Position numbers and translations under genes: made by a program. The notes beneath the pieces were generated by a model. It saw only the letters and a program-made list of their open reading frames with translations. It was not told where the DNA came from and ran no database searches. Of a stretch of DNA of 13,437 nt, positions 6,953-13,437 are shown piece after piece (position 1 is the first letter of the stretch; each line of letters begins with the position of its first letter). This stretch comes from JBEAOO01 sp041164825 (GTDB lineage Bacteria; Pseudomonadota; Gammaproteobacteria; Burkholderiales; Burkholderiaceae_C), in the NCBI GenBank assembly GCA_041164825.1, contig JBEAOO010000294.1, positions 1 to 13,437 of the forward strand, written 5' to 3'.

Positions 6953-6994
6953 CTCCTAGAGTCATAAGGGGCAAAGACGGGCGGATTCTAGGAG
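6953..6994 (-). promoter_or_regulatory. Leader inverted repeat enclosing the takP Shine-Dalgarno
   Basis: On the minus strand CTCCTAGA (6994-6987) is exactly complementary to TCTAGGAG (6960-6953), with 26 bases between. The downstream arm contains the AGGAG ribosome binding site of takP. If the transcript begins upstream of 6994, the stem would hide that site, as in translational switches or RNA thermometers. A TATGAC in the loop could instead be a -10 element, in which case the transcript would start at or after the second arm and the repeat would act, if at all, in DNA. A further CTCCT directly follows AGGAG with only one base between. Confidence 0.45.
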
Positions 6995-7015
6995 GGGGGT
7001 TACAGCGGGGTGACA

Positions 7016-7039
7016 GGGATTTACCCCTGCGCAAATCCC
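7016..7039. promoter_or_regulatory. GGGATTT-N10-AAATCCC dyad upstream of the takP-like gene
   Basis: Perfect 7-bp inverted repeat with a 10-base spacer, centred about 83 bases upstream of the takP start. It could be a protein-binding site or a short hairpin. I do not recognise a known regulator consensus. The rest of 6946-7178 has no gene. Confidence 0.35.
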
Positions 7040-7111
7040 GCAGTGCGGCGGGCTGTGACACCTGCCGCGCGGCGGTTTGGCCCCGGTTCGGCAGCCACCC
7101 GCTCGCCCACG

Positions 7112-7136
7112 AAACAGGCCCTCGTCGGAGGGCCTG
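7112..7136 (-). terminator. Terminator-like hairpin after pmbA
   Basis: On the minus strand CAGGCCCTC (7136-7128), loop CGAC, GAGGGCCTG (7123-7115), then only TTT (7114-7112). The 9-bp stem is perfect but the T run is short, so termination may be partial or Rho-assisted. It lies 43 bases past the pmbA stop and separates it from takP on the same strand. Confidence 0.65.
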
Positions 7137-7178
7137 AAGTCGGTCGATTCGGAGCCGCACATCCGCACGGCGCCGGGG

Positions 7179-8597
7179 TCAATCGCCCGCGATTTTCATG
7201 CGCTGAATCAACACCGAACCAATGCGTTTGCCGCCCATGGTGTAGGCGTCCGAGCCCACGGCGACGATGTCCTTGAACATGGTCTTCATGTTGCCGGCGA
7301 TGGTGATCTCGTGCACGGGGTGGCTGATGCGGCCGTTCTCGACCCAGAAGCCCGCCGCGCCACGCGAGTAGTCGCCGGTCACGTAGTTCACGCCCTGCCC
7401 CATCAACTCGACCACGAACAGGCCGCGGTGCAGCTTGCGCAGCATCTCGTCGAGGTTGTCTTGCGCTTGCGTGAGGCGGCTGGTGAAGGTGAGATTTTGC
7501 GAGCCGCCGGCGTGGCCGGTGGTGCGCATGCCGAGCTTGCGCGCCGAATAGCTCGACAAGAAGTAGCCCTGCAGCACACCGCCAGTCACCACATCGCGTC
7601 GGCGGGTCAACACGCCTTCATCGTCAAACGGCGCGCTGCCCTTGCCGCGCAAGATGAACGGGTCTTCGTGCACATCAATGTGCTCGGGCAGCACTGACGT
7701 GCCCAAGCTGTCGACCAAAAAGGTGGACTTGCGGTAGAGCGCGCCGCCGCTGGTGGCTTGCACCAAGCCGCCGAGCAGGCCCACGGCCACGGTCGACTCA
7801 AACAGCACCGGCACCTCGCAGGTGGCGATCTTGCGGCCCTTCAGGCGTGACAGCGCACGCTCGGCGGCATAGCGGCCCACGGCCTCGGGCGCGGCCAACT
7901 CATCGGCCGAGCGCATGGAGGTGTACCAGGCGTCGCGCTGCATGTCGGGGCCGCCGCGGGCGGGCACCGAGGCAATGGGGGCCACCGAGAGCGAATGGCG
8001 CGAGCTGGCGTAACCCCCGCGAAACCCGCGACTGTTGCCAGCAAAAAAGTGCGACTGCTGGGCCGACACGCCCGCACCTTCGGAGTTGGTGATGCGCTTG
8101 TCGACCGACAGCGCGGCTTGTTCGCAGCGCAGCGCCATGGCCAGCGCCCGCTCGGCGTCAATGGCCCAGGGGTGGAACAAATCCAGGTCGCGCGCCGCAT
8201 CGGCCTCGCTGACGATGTCTTCGGCGTCCGGCAAGCCGGCGGCGGGGTCTTCGGCGGTGAAGCGGGCGATGTCGTAGGCCGCGCGCACGGTTTGCTCCAG
8301 CGCGGCGCGCGAAAAATCTGAGGTGCTGGCGTTGCCGCGGCGCTGGCCCAGGTAGACCGACACGCCCAGCGATTTGTCGCGGTTGCGCTCGACGTTTTCG
8401 ATCTCGCCCAGCCGCGCCGAGACCGACAGGCCCGCACCTTCGGACACCTCGACGCCGGCGTCACTGGCGCCGATTTGCTTGGCGTAAGCCAGCGCGTCTT
8501 CCACCAACTGCTGGAACTGCGCCCGGCTGTAGGAGAAGCCCGGGGGCGTTTGGGAGCTGGCGGCGACGCTGGCTTTGACAGGGGGCTTGCGGGACAT
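7179..8597 (-). CDS. pmbA: Metallopeptidase-family protein PmbA/TldE
   Basis: A 472-residue cytoplasmic protein, the TldE (PmbA) subunit of the TldD/TldE peptidase. In E. coli this heterodimer matures microcin B17 and degrades the unfolded antitoxin CcdA. TldD carries the metal-binding HExxxH; TldE lacks it, and none is visible here. Family marks: VEVSEGAGLSVSARLGEIENVER near the N-terminus, LGVSVYLGQRRG, FESTVAVGLLGGL in the middle, and the C-terminal LMGQGVNYVTGDYSRGAAGFWVENG with HEITIAGN. The usual length is about 446-450, so the first 20-25 residues are an extension of low complexity. ATG 8597 has no clear Shine-Dalgarno. No tldD lies in the window. The gene is divergent from darP, an arrangement also seen in E. 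coli (yjgA/pmbA). Confidence 0.96.
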   Translation of the reverse strand: MSRKPPVKASVAASSQTPPGFSYSRAQFQQLVEDALAYAKQIGASDAGVEVSEGAGLSVSARLGEIENVERNRDKSLGVSVYLGQRRGNASTSDFSRAALEQTVRAAYDIARFTAEDPAAGLPDAEDIVSEADAARDLDLFHPWAIDAERALAMALRCEQAALSVDKRITNSEGAGVSAQQSHFFAGNSRGFRGGYASSRHSLSVAPIASVPARGGPDMQRDAWYTSMRSADELAAPEAVGRYAAERALSRLKGRKIATCEVPVLFESTVAVGLLGGLVQATSGGALYRKSTFLVDSLGTSVLPEHIDVHEDPFILRGKGSAPFDDEGVLTRRRDVVTGGVLQGYFLSSYSARKLGMRTTGHAGGSQNLTFTSRLTQAQDNLDEMLRKLHRGLFVVELMGQGVNYVTGDYSRGAAGFWVENGRISHPVHEITIAGNMKTMFKDIVAVGSDAYTMGGKRIGSVLIQRMKIAGD

Positions 8598-8691
8598 GGG
8601 TGGTTTGTTTCGGCGTGAACAACGGTCGAGACTGGGCAGTCATGCAGGTCAACCCGAGCAGGTGACAGCAGACTGTAGGGAGGTGCGCAGC

Positions 8692-8697
8692 TATCAT
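8692..8697 (+). promoter_or_regulatory. Possible -10 element for darP-mog
   Basis: TATCAT matches the sigma-70 -10 consensus at five of six positions and sits about 35 bases before the darP start, in an otherwise GC-rich divergent intergenic region (8598-8730). No good -35 hexamer is found 16-18 bases upstream, so this is tentative. Confidence 0.3.
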
Positions 8698-8730
8698 ACC
8701 CAGCCCCCACCTTTTTGAAGATCGCCCTCC

Positions 8731-9300
8731 GTGCCCATGCCCGCTCCCTTCCCGCCCGAGGACGACCCCGCTTTTGATGCTGACGACGACGGCTTTGACC
8801 GCCCCAGCAAAACCCAGCGCAAGAAAGAGTCGCACGAACTGCAATCGCTCGGTGAGGCCCTGGTGGCCATGCCGGCCGACCGCCTGGCCGACCTGCCCAT
8901 GCTCGACTCGCTGCGCGAGGCCATTGCGTCCTACAAGCGCACCCGCAGCTTCGAAGGTCAGCGCCGCCAGATGCAATACATCGGCAAGCTGATGCGCCGC
9001 AACGACCCCGAGCCGCTGCGCGAAGCCGTGGCTGCCATGAACCTGGGCCATGCCAAAGACGCGCTGGCGCTGCACGAGGCCGAGGCCTGGCGGGCCGAGC
9101 TGATCGCCAGCGACGAGGCCCTGACCCGCTGGATGGCCGACTACCCGGACTGCGACGCCCAGCAGTTGCGCAGCCTGATTCGTGCGGCGCGCAAGGATGC
9201 CGCCGCGGAGCCCGAAAAGCGCAGCGGCCGCGCCTACCGCGACCTGTTCCAGTTCCTCAAACCCCAAGTCGTTGCGCGTGGCAAGCCCGAACAGCCTTGA
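8731..9300 (+). CDS. darP: Ribosome-associated protein DarP (YjgA, DUF615)
   Basis: A 187-189 residue cytoplasmic, mostly helical protein. Members associate with late 50S ribosomal precursors and assist large-subunit assembly (YjgA/DarP in E. coli, about 183 residues). Marks: an acidic N-terminus, SKTQRKKESHELQSLGEALV, the ADRLADLPMLDSLREAI stretch, RRQMQYIGKLMRR, and a C-terminal SGRAYRDLFQFLK. The start could be GTG 8731 or ATG 8737; both are in frame and neither has a strong ribosome site. The gene is divergent from pmbA and its 3' end overlaps the probable mog start, so the two are likely an operon. Confidence 0.93.
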   Translation: MPMPAPFPPEDDPAFDADDDGFDRPSKTQRKKESHELQSLGEALVAMPADRLADLPMLDSLREAIASYKRTRSFEGQRRQMQYIGKLMRRNDPEPLREAVAAMNLGHAKDALALHEAEAWRAELIASDEALTRWMADYPDCDAQQLRSLIRAARKDAAAEPEKRSGRAYRDLFQFLKPQVVARGKPEQP

Positions 9301-9880
9301 GACGGTGCGCGTGGGCGTGGTGTCGGTGAGCGACCGCGCCAGCACCGGGGTGTATGCCGACCAAGGCGTGCCCGCGCTGCAAGACTGGCTGGGCCGCGCG
9401 CTGCGCAACCCGGTGCATTGGGAAACACGCCTGATCCCCGACGAACAAGCCACCATCGAAGCCACCCTGCGCGAGCTGGTGGATGACGCCGGCTGCCACC
9501 TGGTGCTCACCACCGGCGGCACCGGCCCGGCGCTGCGGGATGTGACGCCCGAGGCCACGCTGGCGGTGGCGCACAAAGTGATGCCCGGCTTTGGCGAGCA
9601 GATGCGCCAGATCAGCCTGAACTTCGTGCCGACCGCGATCTTGTCGCGACAAACGGCCGTAATTCGCGGTCAGGCCTTGATCATCAACTTACCCGGTCAA
9701 CCAAAATCCATTGCTGAAACGTTGCAAGGCCTGCCTCAGGCCGAACCACCGGTGCATGGTATTTTTTCAGCTGTGCCCTACTGCCTGGATGTGATCGGCG
9801 CGCCTTACCTGGACACCGACCCGGCGGTGTGCAAAGCCTTTCGCCCCAAGTCAGCGCAACGCCCCGCACCGCTTGCCTGA
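9278..9880 (+). CDS. mog: Molybdopterin adenylyltransferase Mog
   Basis: About 200 residues. Mog adenylates molybdopterin, preparing it for molybdate insertion in molybdenum cofactor synthesis. The protein matches E. coli Mog nearly throughout: VRVGVVSVSDRASTGVY, RLIPDEQ, TTGGTGPALRDVTPEA (T78 onward, the MPT/nucleotide-binding loop), PGFGEQMRQISL, FVPTAILSRQ, INLPGQPKSIAETL and VHGIFSAVPYC. The start is uncertain: GTG 9278 gives a short lead before VRVGVV and overlaps darP by 23 bases; TTG 9272 and GTG 9305 are alternatives. The 3' half (about 9655-9780) is visibly poorer in GC, with codons such as TTA, CAA, AAA and ATT that are rare in neighbours. No other molybdenum cofactor gene is in the window. 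Confidence 0.94.
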   Translation: MASPNSLETVRVGVVSVSDRASTGVYADQGVPALQDWLGRALRNPVHWETRLIPDEQATIEATLRELVDDAGCHLVLTTGGTGPALRDVTPEATLAVAHKVMPGFGEQMRQISLNFVPTAILSRQTAVIRGQALIINLPGQPKSIAETLQGLPQAEPPVHGIFSAVPYCLDVIGAPYLDTDPAVCKAFRPKSAQRPAPLA

Positions 9881-9943
9881 CCGCTGCTTGACACCGGATG
9901 GACACCTGCTTGACCGCTGCATCACACCCGCTACACACCTGCT
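9878..9943 (+). repeat. 33-bp imperfect tandem duplication
   Basis: Two adjacent 33-base units, 9878-9910 and 9911-9943, agree at 27 of 33 positions by my count; both begin TGACCGCTGC and end ACACCTGCT. The first unit begins with the mog stop codon. The pair fills nearly all the gap between mog and the next gene. Confidence 0.8.
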
Positions 9944-9951
9944 GGAACACC

Positions 9952-11625
9952 ATGCGACCCCTGACCCACTTCAGACCGCTGGCCTTGGCCTGCTCGCTGG
10001 CCCTGTCCGCGCACTCGGCGTGGGCCGCAGAACCCATGCTGCGGGTGCAGGTCGACAACGGCGACAGCCTGATCGCGCTCAGCAAGCGCCTGCTGACAGA
10101 CCCGGGCAGCTGGCCCGAGGTGGCTCACGTCAACAATCTGCCCAACGCCAATCGCCTCGCGCCCGGCCAGGTGCTGCTGGTGCCGCAGCGGCTGGTGCGT
10201 TGGCAGGCGGTGCCGGCCAAGCTTGTGTCGGTCACCGGAGAGGTGACGCTGGCGGGCCAGCCGGCCGTGGTCGGCGCGACCATCATCGAAGGGCAACAAC
10301 TCAAAACCGGCAGCCAAGCGTCCGCGGTGATGGAGTTGCCTGACGGCTCTCAGGTGCAGTTGCCGCCCTCTTCGCTGATCGAAGTCGTCCACAGCCGCCG
10401 CTACGTTACGGCCAAGCGCTCTGATGCGGCGGCAGATGCCGCCGTCAGCGACGACGGCCTGTTTGCCGGCATGCTGCGCCTGCTGCAAGGCTCGGTGGAG
10501 GTGTTTGCCACCAAGGTGCTGCGCGCCAAGCCGCTCGAAGTCAGCACGCCCACAGCGGTGGTGGGCGTGCGCGGCACGCAGTTCCGGGTCAGCGTCGACG
10601 CCGACCCCGCAGACAAAAGCACGCGCACAGGGGTGACCGAAGGCGTCGTGCAAGTGGACAGCCGGGTGGCGCCCGTGGGCGCGGCTGTGCCGGCCGGTTT
10701 CGGCACCGTGCTGGGGCAGACCGTGACGGCCTCACCCGAGGTGGTGAAGCTGCTGCCGGGCCCCGACCTGAGCGCGCTGCCCACCTTCTTTGAGCGGCCC
10801 TTGGTGCGCATGTCGCTGCTGGGCGAAGCCCACCCGCTGCGGGTGCAAGTGGCTGCCGACGCAGCATTCAACCGCATCGTTGGTGAGCAACTCGTGGCCG
10901 TCGGCACCGACATCCGCTTGGGCGGCCTGGAGGACGGACATTGGTACTGGCGCGCACGTCGTTTGGACGAGCGGGGCCTGGAGGGCCTGGACAGCGTGGC
11001 GCAATTCACACTCAAGGCGCGCCCCGAGCCGCCCGCCACGCAATCGCCGGCACAGCAATCCAAGCAGGGGCCCGGCACTGTGAGCTTCCGTTGGGCACGC
11101 GGACTCGACGCCGCAAGCTACCGCCTGCAACTCAGCGCCGAACCCAGCTTCAAGAGCTTGCTGTTGGAGCAGAGCGTGACGGACGACACCCTGCTGCTGC
11201 CGCTGACGGAGGAAGGCAGCTATCACTGGCGCGTGGCCTCGGTGCGCGCCAACGGCGACCGCGGGCCCTATGGTGACGCCCAGTCCTTCAGCATTGTGGG
11301 CAAGCCGCCGATGGCCACAGGCGGCCTGTCCAACGACGGCAAGCAGATCCAGCTGTTCTGGGGCGACGGCGCGCGCGGCAACCGCTACCGTGTGCTGCTG
11401 GCCCGCGACCCGCACTTCGAAAGCATCGTGGCCCGCGCCGAAACGGACCGCCCGGCCTGGTACCTGCCCACCCCCGCGTCAGCGGGCGACTACTACTTCT
11501 GCTACCAAGCCGTGGAGCCCGATGGTTTCACCTCGCCGCACTCGGATCCGGTCAAGGTCTATGTGCCGCGCGACTTCAGCAAGTGGTGGCTGATGCTGTG
11601 GCCGCTGCTGGCCAGCGGGCTGTGA
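9952..11625 (+). CDS. Secreted LysM and FecR domain protein with three beta-sandwich repeats
   Basis: A 557-residue exported protein. From ATG 9952 there is a clean signal peptide (MRPL...LALSAHSAWA, cleavage near residue 25-26); ATG 9898 in frame would put 18 residues including two Cys before it. Order: LysM about 31-81 (VDNGDSLIALSKRLL, LAPGQVLLVP), probably binding peptidoglycan; a FecR-type domain about 110-240 with TAVVGVRGTQFRV near 199-211; then three repeats at about 283-361, 373-453 and 455-539. Two repeats carry Y/H-x-W-R (WYWRARRLDERGLEG, YHWRVASVRANGDRG); the third has YYFCYQAVEPDGF. They resemble fibronectin type III-like folds. The C-terminus ends in a short hydrophobic KWWLMLWPLL segment. 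Classic FecR is a membrane regulator of an ECF sigma factor; no sigma or TonB receptor gene is adjacent and there is no cytoplasmic tail, so a cell-wall or surface role is likelier. Confidence 0.88.
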   Translation: MRPLTHFRPLALACSLALSAHSAWAAEPMLRVQVDNGDSLIALSKRLLTDPGSWPEVAHVNNLPNANRLAPGQVLLVPQRLVRWQAVPAKLVSVTGEVTLAGQPAVVGATIIEGQQLKTGSQASAVMELPDGSQVQLPPSSLIEVVHSRRYVTAKRSDAAADAAVSDDGLFAGMLRLLQGSVEVFATKVLRAKPLEVSTPTAVVGVRGTQFRVSVDADPADKSTRTGVTEGVVQVDSRVAPVGAAVPAGFGTVLGQTVTASPEVVKLLPGPDLSALPTFFERPLVRMSLLGEAHPLRVQVAADAAFNRIVGEQLVAVGTDIRLGGLEDGHWYWRARRLDERGLEGLDSVAQFTLKARPEPPATQSPAQQSKQGPGTVSFRWARGLDAASYRLQLSAEPSFKSLLLEQSVTDDTLLLPLTEEGSYHWRVASVRANGDRGPYGDAQSFSIVGKPPMATGGLSNDGKQIQLFWGDGARGNRYRVLLARDPHFESIVARAETDRPAWYLPTPASAGDYYFCYQAVEPDGFTSPHSDPVKVYVPRDFSKWWLMLWPLLASGL

Positions 11626-11705
11626 ACGAGTTGGCCCGCACGGGCTGACCCAGCCACCGCCGCAGAGCGGTGACAGGCGGCACAGGCTGCAAGCCACAAC
11701 AAGCA

Positions 11706-11730
11706 CAAGGGCCGCTTCTCGCGGCCCTTG
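11706..11730. terminator. Bidirectional hairpin between convergent genes
   Basis: A perfect 10-bp stem CAAGGGCCGC (11706-11715) with GCGGCCCTTG (11721-11730), loop TTCTC. Neither side has a true T run (CTTCGTT on plus, TGCTTGTTG on minus), but its position between the convergent LysM-FecR and cysE genes fits a shared terminator. A smaller hairpin, CACCGC / GCGGTG, lies at 11655-11672. Confidence 0.7.
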
Positions 11731-11775
11731 CTTCGTTAGCGCCTGGCTGCACGCGTGGTCAGCGCGCCGGGAGGC

Positions 11776-12543
11776 TCATTTCACCAAGCGGTTCAAACCC
11801 TCGGCATCGAAGTCTTCGGTGGTCTTGGCGTCACCGGGCACGCAGGTGTCACCGCCGGGGCGAGTGAGCTTGTCGAGCGCGGCCCAGAGCAGAGCAATCT
11901 GGTGCGAGCTGGTGGCGGCGTTGTCGATCAGGCCGCGCATGGCCTGGGCCACCGGATCGTCGCCTTGGCTGATGCCGTAGGCCGAGAAGCCCATGCGGCC
12001 GGCCGCTTCTTCGCGCGCCGCATCGGCCTTGGCCTCGATGATGCGCGCCGGATTGCCCACCGCCGTGGCGCCGGCCGGCACCGGCTTGGTCACCACAGCG
12101 CCCGAGCCCACGCGCGCGCCGGCGCCAATGGTGAAGCCGCCCAGCACGCAGGCGTGGGCGCCGACGATCACGCCGCGCTCCAGCGTTGGGTGGCGCTTGG
12201 CGCCGCGCACGAGCGAGGTGCCGCCCAGCGTCACGCCTTGGTAAATCGTGCAGTCGTCATGGATCTCGGCCATCTGGCCGATCACCACGCCCATGCCGTG
12301 ATCGATGAACACGCGGTGGCCGATGGTCGCACCGGGGTGGATCTCGATGCCGGTGAGAAAGCGCGCGACATGCGAAATGAAGCGCCCGGCCCAAAACCAC
12401 TCACGCTTCCAGGCGCGGTGCGCCCAGCGGTGCAGCACCAGCGCGTGCAGGCCGGGGTAACAGGTGAGCACCTCCCAGCGCGAGCGCGCGGCGGGGTCGC
12501 GCTCCAGGATGCAGGCGATGTCTTCTTGAAGGCGCTGGAACAT
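11776..12543 (-). CDS. cysE: Serine O-acetyltransferase CysE
   Basis: A 255-residue cytoplasmic enzyme that acetylates L-serine with acetyl-CoA, the first step of cysteine synthesis. After a helical N-terminal part (MFQRLQEDIACILERDPAARSRWEVLTCYPG) comes a left-handed beta-helix of hexapeptide repeats: GIEIHPGATIG from residue 65, FIDHGMGVVIGQMAEI at 79-94, YQGVTLGGTS, and the closing VPAGATAVGNPARI. H82 corresponds to the catalytic His of E. coli CysE (H158); the paired acid is Glu67 instead of Asp143, as in the shorter Bacillus/plant-like class. A tail of about 85 residues follows the helix, longer than in many relatives. ATG 12543 is chosen because MFQRLQED is the family start; the frame continues to 12651 but the added residues are not family-like. 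It lies downstream of trmJ on the same strand, 118 bases away. The gap is AT-richer than its surroundings, so cysE may have its own promoter. Confidence 0.95.
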   Translation of the reverse strand: MFQRLQEDIACILERDPAARSRWEVLTCYPGLHALVLHRWAHRAWKREWFWAGRFISHVARFLTGIEIHPGATIGHRVFIDHGMGVVIGQMAEIHDDCTIYQGVTLGGTSLVRGAKRHPTLERGVIVGAHACVLGGFTIGAGARVGSGAVVTKPVPAGATAVGNPARIIEAKADAAREEAAGRMGFSAYGISQGDDPVAQAMRGLIDNAATSSHQIALLWAALDKLTRPGGDTCVPGDAKTTEDFDAEGLNRLVK

Positions 12544-12661
12544 GGGCTCGGGCTGATGGCTGGAAAATGGTTGGGAGTTATGCGGAAAACAAAGAAGCAG
12601 ATTCAGTTTATCCGCCACCCCGAAACCTTGCTGACGATGCCTGCCAAGCACCGCTCACCAC

Positions 12662-13393
12662 TCAGCGCGGCGCCGCCATCGCCCGCGCCACGCCGCGCAA
12701 GATGTGCACCTCCTCGGTGGTCAGCTGCGTGCGGTTGAGCAGCTGGTTCAGGCGCGGCATCAGCTTGCGCGGTGCCGCGGGGTCGAGAAAGCCAATGCTC
12801 ACCAGCGACTGCTCCCAGTGCGCCAGCAGGCCCTGCACCGCCTGTCCATCGGCCAAGGTGGCCGCGGCCGTGCGCGCCTGCACCGGAAAACCACCGAGCG
12901 CCTGGCGCCAGTCGTAGGCCAGCAACTGCACCGCCTGGGCCAGGTTGAGCGAGCCGTAGTCGGGCTGCGTGGGAATGCTCAGCACCGCGTGGCAGCGGTA
13001 GACGTCATCATTGCGCATGCCGTAGCGCTCGGAGCCGAACACCAGGCCCAACACCGGCGCCGGATCGCGCGCGGCCAACTCGGCGAACAAGGGGCGCGGC
13101 GCACAAGTGGGCGGGCCAAAGTCGCGTGGCGTCATGGCGGTGGCGCAAGCCACATGCACACCCTCCAACGCTTCGGCCAGCGTGCCCACGATGCGCGCAC
13201 CGGCCAACACATCGGTGGCGCCGCTCGACAAGGCGATGGCTTCGGGCTGGCTCAGCACATCGTCAAAGCGCGGGTCGACCAGCACCAGTTGCGAAAAACC
13301 CATCACCTTCATCGCGCGCGCCGTGGCGCCGACGTTGCCGGGGTGGCTGGTGTCGACCAGGATGAATCGCGTCGAATCTGTCAAGAAGTGCAC
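12662..13393 (-). CDS. trmJ: tRNA (cytidine/uridine-2'-O-)-methyltransferase TrmJ
   Basis: A 243-residue SPOUT-class enzyme. TrmJ methylates the ribose 2'-OH at tRNA position 32 using S-adenosylmethionine. The trefoil-knot motifs are present: HPGNVGATARAMK at 17-29, LGLVFGSERYGMRNDD at 115-130, and LSIPTQPDYGSLNLAQAVQLLAYDW from 138, followed by the helical C-terminal extension typical of TrmJ (E. coli protein 246 residues). The start used is GTG 13393, which gives a family-like length, but it has no clear Shine-Dalgarno. The frame stays open to the window edge, and TTG 13384 is also possible, so the true start may differ. cysE follows on the same strand, a pairing I recall from other betaproteobacteria. 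Confidence 0.92.
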   Translation of the reverse strand: MHFLTDSTRFILVDTSHPGNVGATARAMKVMGFSQLVLVDPRFDDVLSQPEAIALSSGATDVLAGARIVGTLAEALEGVHVACATAMTPRDFGPPTCAPRPLFAELAARDPAPVLGLVFGSERYGMRNDDVYRCHAVLSIPTQPDYGSLNLAQAVQLLAYDWRQALGGFPVQARTAAATLADGQAVQGLLAHWEQSLVSIGFLDPAAPRKLMPRLNQLLNRTQLTTEEVHILRGVARAMAAPR

Positions 13394-13437
13394 CGGGAAA
13401 GGGTTGGCGCGCAGCGTCGCGTGACGGGAACGCGCCG

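Noticed and set aside
7179..8597. Link between pmbA and a microcin or toxin-antitoxin system
   Set aside because: No microcin precursor, modification enzyme or antitoxin is visible nearby; TldD/TldE is widespread in genomes lacking such systems.
12544..12651. N-terminal extension of CysE from 12651
   Set aside because: The family start MFQRLQED is at 12543 and the upstream residues are not family-like; the AT-richer DNA there looks like a leader or promoter region.
11755..12738. 327-codon plus-strand open frame over cysE
   Set aside because: Antisense to a clear serine acetyltransferase; no domain is visible in the translation.

Overview
The window reads as chromosomal DNA of a high-GC betaproteobacterium, probably Burkholderiales and most like Comamonadaceae. 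This rests on recalled protein similarity (TakP-type TRAP receptor, pmbA/darP divergent pair followed by mog, trmJ-cysE pair) and on GC-rich codon use. No insertion sequence, phage gene, CRISPR array, rRNA or tRNA is visible. Most of the window is ordinary core genome with one transport/sensing module.

Layout. (1) 1-354: 3' part of a GatB/YqeY-domain gene, cut by the window edge. (2) 492-2985: a plus-strand cluster of a small TIGR01244/DUF442 phosphatase-like protein, a membrane sensor kinase with an extracytoplasmic Cache domain, and a NarL/FixJ-type response regulator that overlaps the kinase by 4 bases. (3) 3195-5545: TRAP transporter small (DctQ) and large (DctM) permeases, overlapping by 4 bases, ending in a strong intrinsic terminator. 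(4) 5860-6945, minus strand: a TakP-like 2-oxoacid TRAP receptor convergent with its presumed permeases, with its own terminator and a leader that can fold over its ribosome binding site. (5) 7179-9880: pmbA (minus) divergent from darP and mog (plus). (6) 9952-11625: a secreted LysM-FecR protein with three beta-sandwich repeats, preceded by a 33-bp imperfect tandem duplication. (7) 11776-13393, minus strand: cysE and upstream of it trmJ.

How the parts may work together. The kinase's Cache domain belongs to a class known to bind small carboxylates, and the adjacent TRAP receptor keeps the residues expected of the TakP 2-oxoacid receptors. The simplest inference is a monocarboxylate/2-oxoacid sensing and uptake module: the kinase detects the acid in the periplasm, the regulator controls dctQM and/or takP, and TakP delivers the ligand to DctQM. 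Splitting permeases and receptor into two convergent, separately terminated units would allow more receptor than permease. The other genes are housekeeping: TldD/TldE peptidase subunit, 50S assembly factor, molybdopterin adenylyltransferase, serine acetyltransferase and tRNA 2'-O-methyltransferase.

I did not find a clearly new biological system. The items most worth a second look are the split TRAP module with its own sensor, the sequestered Shine-Dalgarno of takP, the LysM-FecR protein, and the 33-bp duplication before it.
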